Of a stretch of 5,519 bases of DNA, positions 4,543 through 5,519 are shown piece after piece (the stretch's first letter is position 1; each line of letters begins with the position of its first letter). A program made the translations under genes and the position numbers. The notes below the pieces were generated by a model, which did no database searches, was not told the DNA's origin, and saw nothing but the letters and a program-made list of their open reading frames with translations. The DNA lies in assembly GCA_945869935.1 (NCBI GenBank), contig CAMBSA010000162.1, positions 1 to 5,519 of the forward strand, read 5' to 3'. This stretch comes from Bordetella parapertussis (GTDB lineage Bacteria; Pseudomonadota; Gammaproteobacteria; Burkholderiales; SG8-39).

Positions 4543-5519
4543 AACGGCAGTACCGCCTCCGGCTTTATCGCGAGCAGTTCGCGTCGGAATGATTCCTGTA
4601 TCCGGACAAGCGCCGCCCGGCCCTCGCCTTCGAAGCGCAGCACGATGATCGGCGTGGTATTGGAAGCACGTGCCAATCCGAACCCGTCCTCGTACTCGAC
4701 GCGCACGCCATCGAGTTTTATCACGTCGCGCGCCCCGGGAAACGCACCGCGTTCGGCGAGCTGCGCGATCAGGCGATGCGGCTCGCCTTCGGCGAGCTGC
4801 CATTGCAGCTCGGGCGTGGAATCGCTCTCGGGCAGCGCATTCAGCACCGCACTCGGATCGTTCGAGCGCGAAAGTATCTCAAGCAGCCGCGCACCCGCAT
4901 ACTGGCCGTCGTCGAACCCGTACCAGCGCTCGCCAAAGAAAATGTGTCCGCTCATCTCGCCGGCCAGGGGCGACTTGCGTTCCTTGAGGCGTGCCTTGAT
5001 CAGGGAATGCCCGGTCTTCCACATCGAGGGCACCCCGCCGTGCGTGCGAATCCAGGGCGCGAGATGCCGGGTGCACTTCACGTCATAGACGATTTCCGCA
5101 CCCGGATTTCGCGACAGCACATCGGCCGCAAACAACATCAGCTGGCGGTCGGGATAGACGATGCGCCCGTCTCGCGTCACCACGCCAAGCCGGTCGCCGT
5201 CGCCATCGAACGCGAGCCCGAGTTCGGCGCCGTGCTTCTGGACTGCGGCAATCAGATCGACCAGATTTTCCGGACGCGACGGATCCGGGTGATGGTTCGG
5301 AAAGCTTCCGTCGACCTCGGAGTACAACTCGATCACCTCGCATCCGAGCCTTCGGTACAACTCACCCGCGGTGGCACCGGCCACGCCGTTGCCGCAGTCG
5401 ATCGCGATTTTCATCGAACGAGCGAGGCGTATGTCGCCCACGATGCGCGCGAGATACGCCTCGATCACGTTCTCCGTGCGCAGGCTGCCACTGCCCGATG
5501 CGAACCGGCCCTCTTCGAT
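4539..5519 (-). CDS. algC: Phosphomannomutase/phosphoglucomutase (AlgC type), N-terminus beyond the window edge
   Basis: This enzyme interconverts the 1- and 6-phosphates of mannose and glucose in the cytoplasm, feeding GDP-mannose, LPS and exopolysaccharide synthesis. The frame is open to base 5519, so 326 C-terminal residues are visible out of about 460 in Pseudomonas AlgC. The missing part is domain 1 with the catalytic phosphoserine. A GTG at 5468 is not the start, since matching sequence continues upstream of it. Visible motifs in fragment numbering: DCGNGVAG 41-48, PNHHPDP 74-80, the magnesium loop DGDGDR 105-110, KTGHSLIK 168-175, the sugar-specificity loop GEMSGH 187-192, and the phosphate-binding loop RASNTTP 284-290 in domain 4. 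The C-terminus VLPF is like AlgC (PVPF). All key loops are intact. The stop TAG lies inside a CTAG that flanks a miniature element. The gene is also named manB in some genomes; dual specificity is inferred from similarity. Confidence 0.95.
   Translation of the reverse strand: MEEGRFASGSGSLRTENVIEAYLARIVGDIRLARSMKIAIDCGNGVAGATAGELYRRLGCEVIELYSEVDGSFPNHHPDPSRPENLVDLIAAVQKHGAELGLAFDGDGDRLGVVTRDGRIVYPDRQLMLFAADVLSRNPGAEIVYDVKCTRHLAPWIRTHGGVPSMWKTGHSLIKARLKERKSPLAGEMSGHIFFGERWYGFDDGQYAGARLLEILSRSNDPSAVLNALPESDSTPELQWQLAEGEPHRLIAQLAERGAFPGARDVIKLDGVRVEYEDGFGLARASNTTPIIVLRFEGEGRAALVRIQESFRRELLAIKPEAVLPF

Noticed and set aside
3976..4803. A 275-codon minus-strand frame across the small secreted gene and the end of the phosphohexomutase gene
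   Set aside because: It overlaps two well-supported genes in other frames and crosses the palindromic element. No recognisable domain.

Overview
This window is GC-rich proteobacterial chromosome, most likely from a betaproteobacterium. The reasons are a type III pantothenate kinase gene (coaX) fused by overlap to birA, a UgpB close to the E. coli protein, an AlgC-type phosphohexomutase, and a small periplasmic protein of a kind I recall mainly from Betaproteobacteria. The species cannot be named from the sequence alone. The gene content is mostly housekeeping. I see no defence system, CRISPR array, tRNA, rRNA or phage gene.

Layout. Bases 1-627 (minus) hold the first 209 residues of CoaX, cut by the left edge. 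Its start codon overlaps the stop of birA (624-1607, minus) in an ATGA, so biotin-protein ligase and pantothenate kinase are one transcriptional unit serving two cofactor steps (biotinylation and CoA). A 187-nt spacer with one dyad follows. Next is a small lipoprotein gene of unknown function (1795 to about 2163, minus). Bases 2164-2502 contain no gene but are rich in structure: a 13-bp hairpin, a second hairpin and an intrinsic-terminator-like hairpin with T runs, all reading on the plus strand, then a pyrimidine tract and a perfect TATAAT box. The TATAAT box serves ugpB (2503-3885, plus), the periplasmic glycerol-3-phosphate binding protein. No ugpA, ugpE or ugpC follows it here.

Bases 3886-4062 carry a 12-bp inverted repeat that abuts a -35-like hexamer. 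They precede a small secreted protein gene (4063-4401, plus) built of two EF-hand-like repeats that lack most calcium ligands. The gap between this gene and the convergent phosphohexomutase gene (4539-5519, minus, N-terminus beyond the right edge) is almost filled by a 101-bp palindromic element flanked by CTAG. It looks like a non-autonomous IS5-type miniature element, and its target duplication overlaps the phosphohexomutase stop codon.

The strongest leads are the CTAG-flanked miniature element, the possible unannotated plus-strand RNA at about 2273-2376, and the degenerate EF-hand-like tandem repeat. Nothing here amounts to a clear new multi-gene system.
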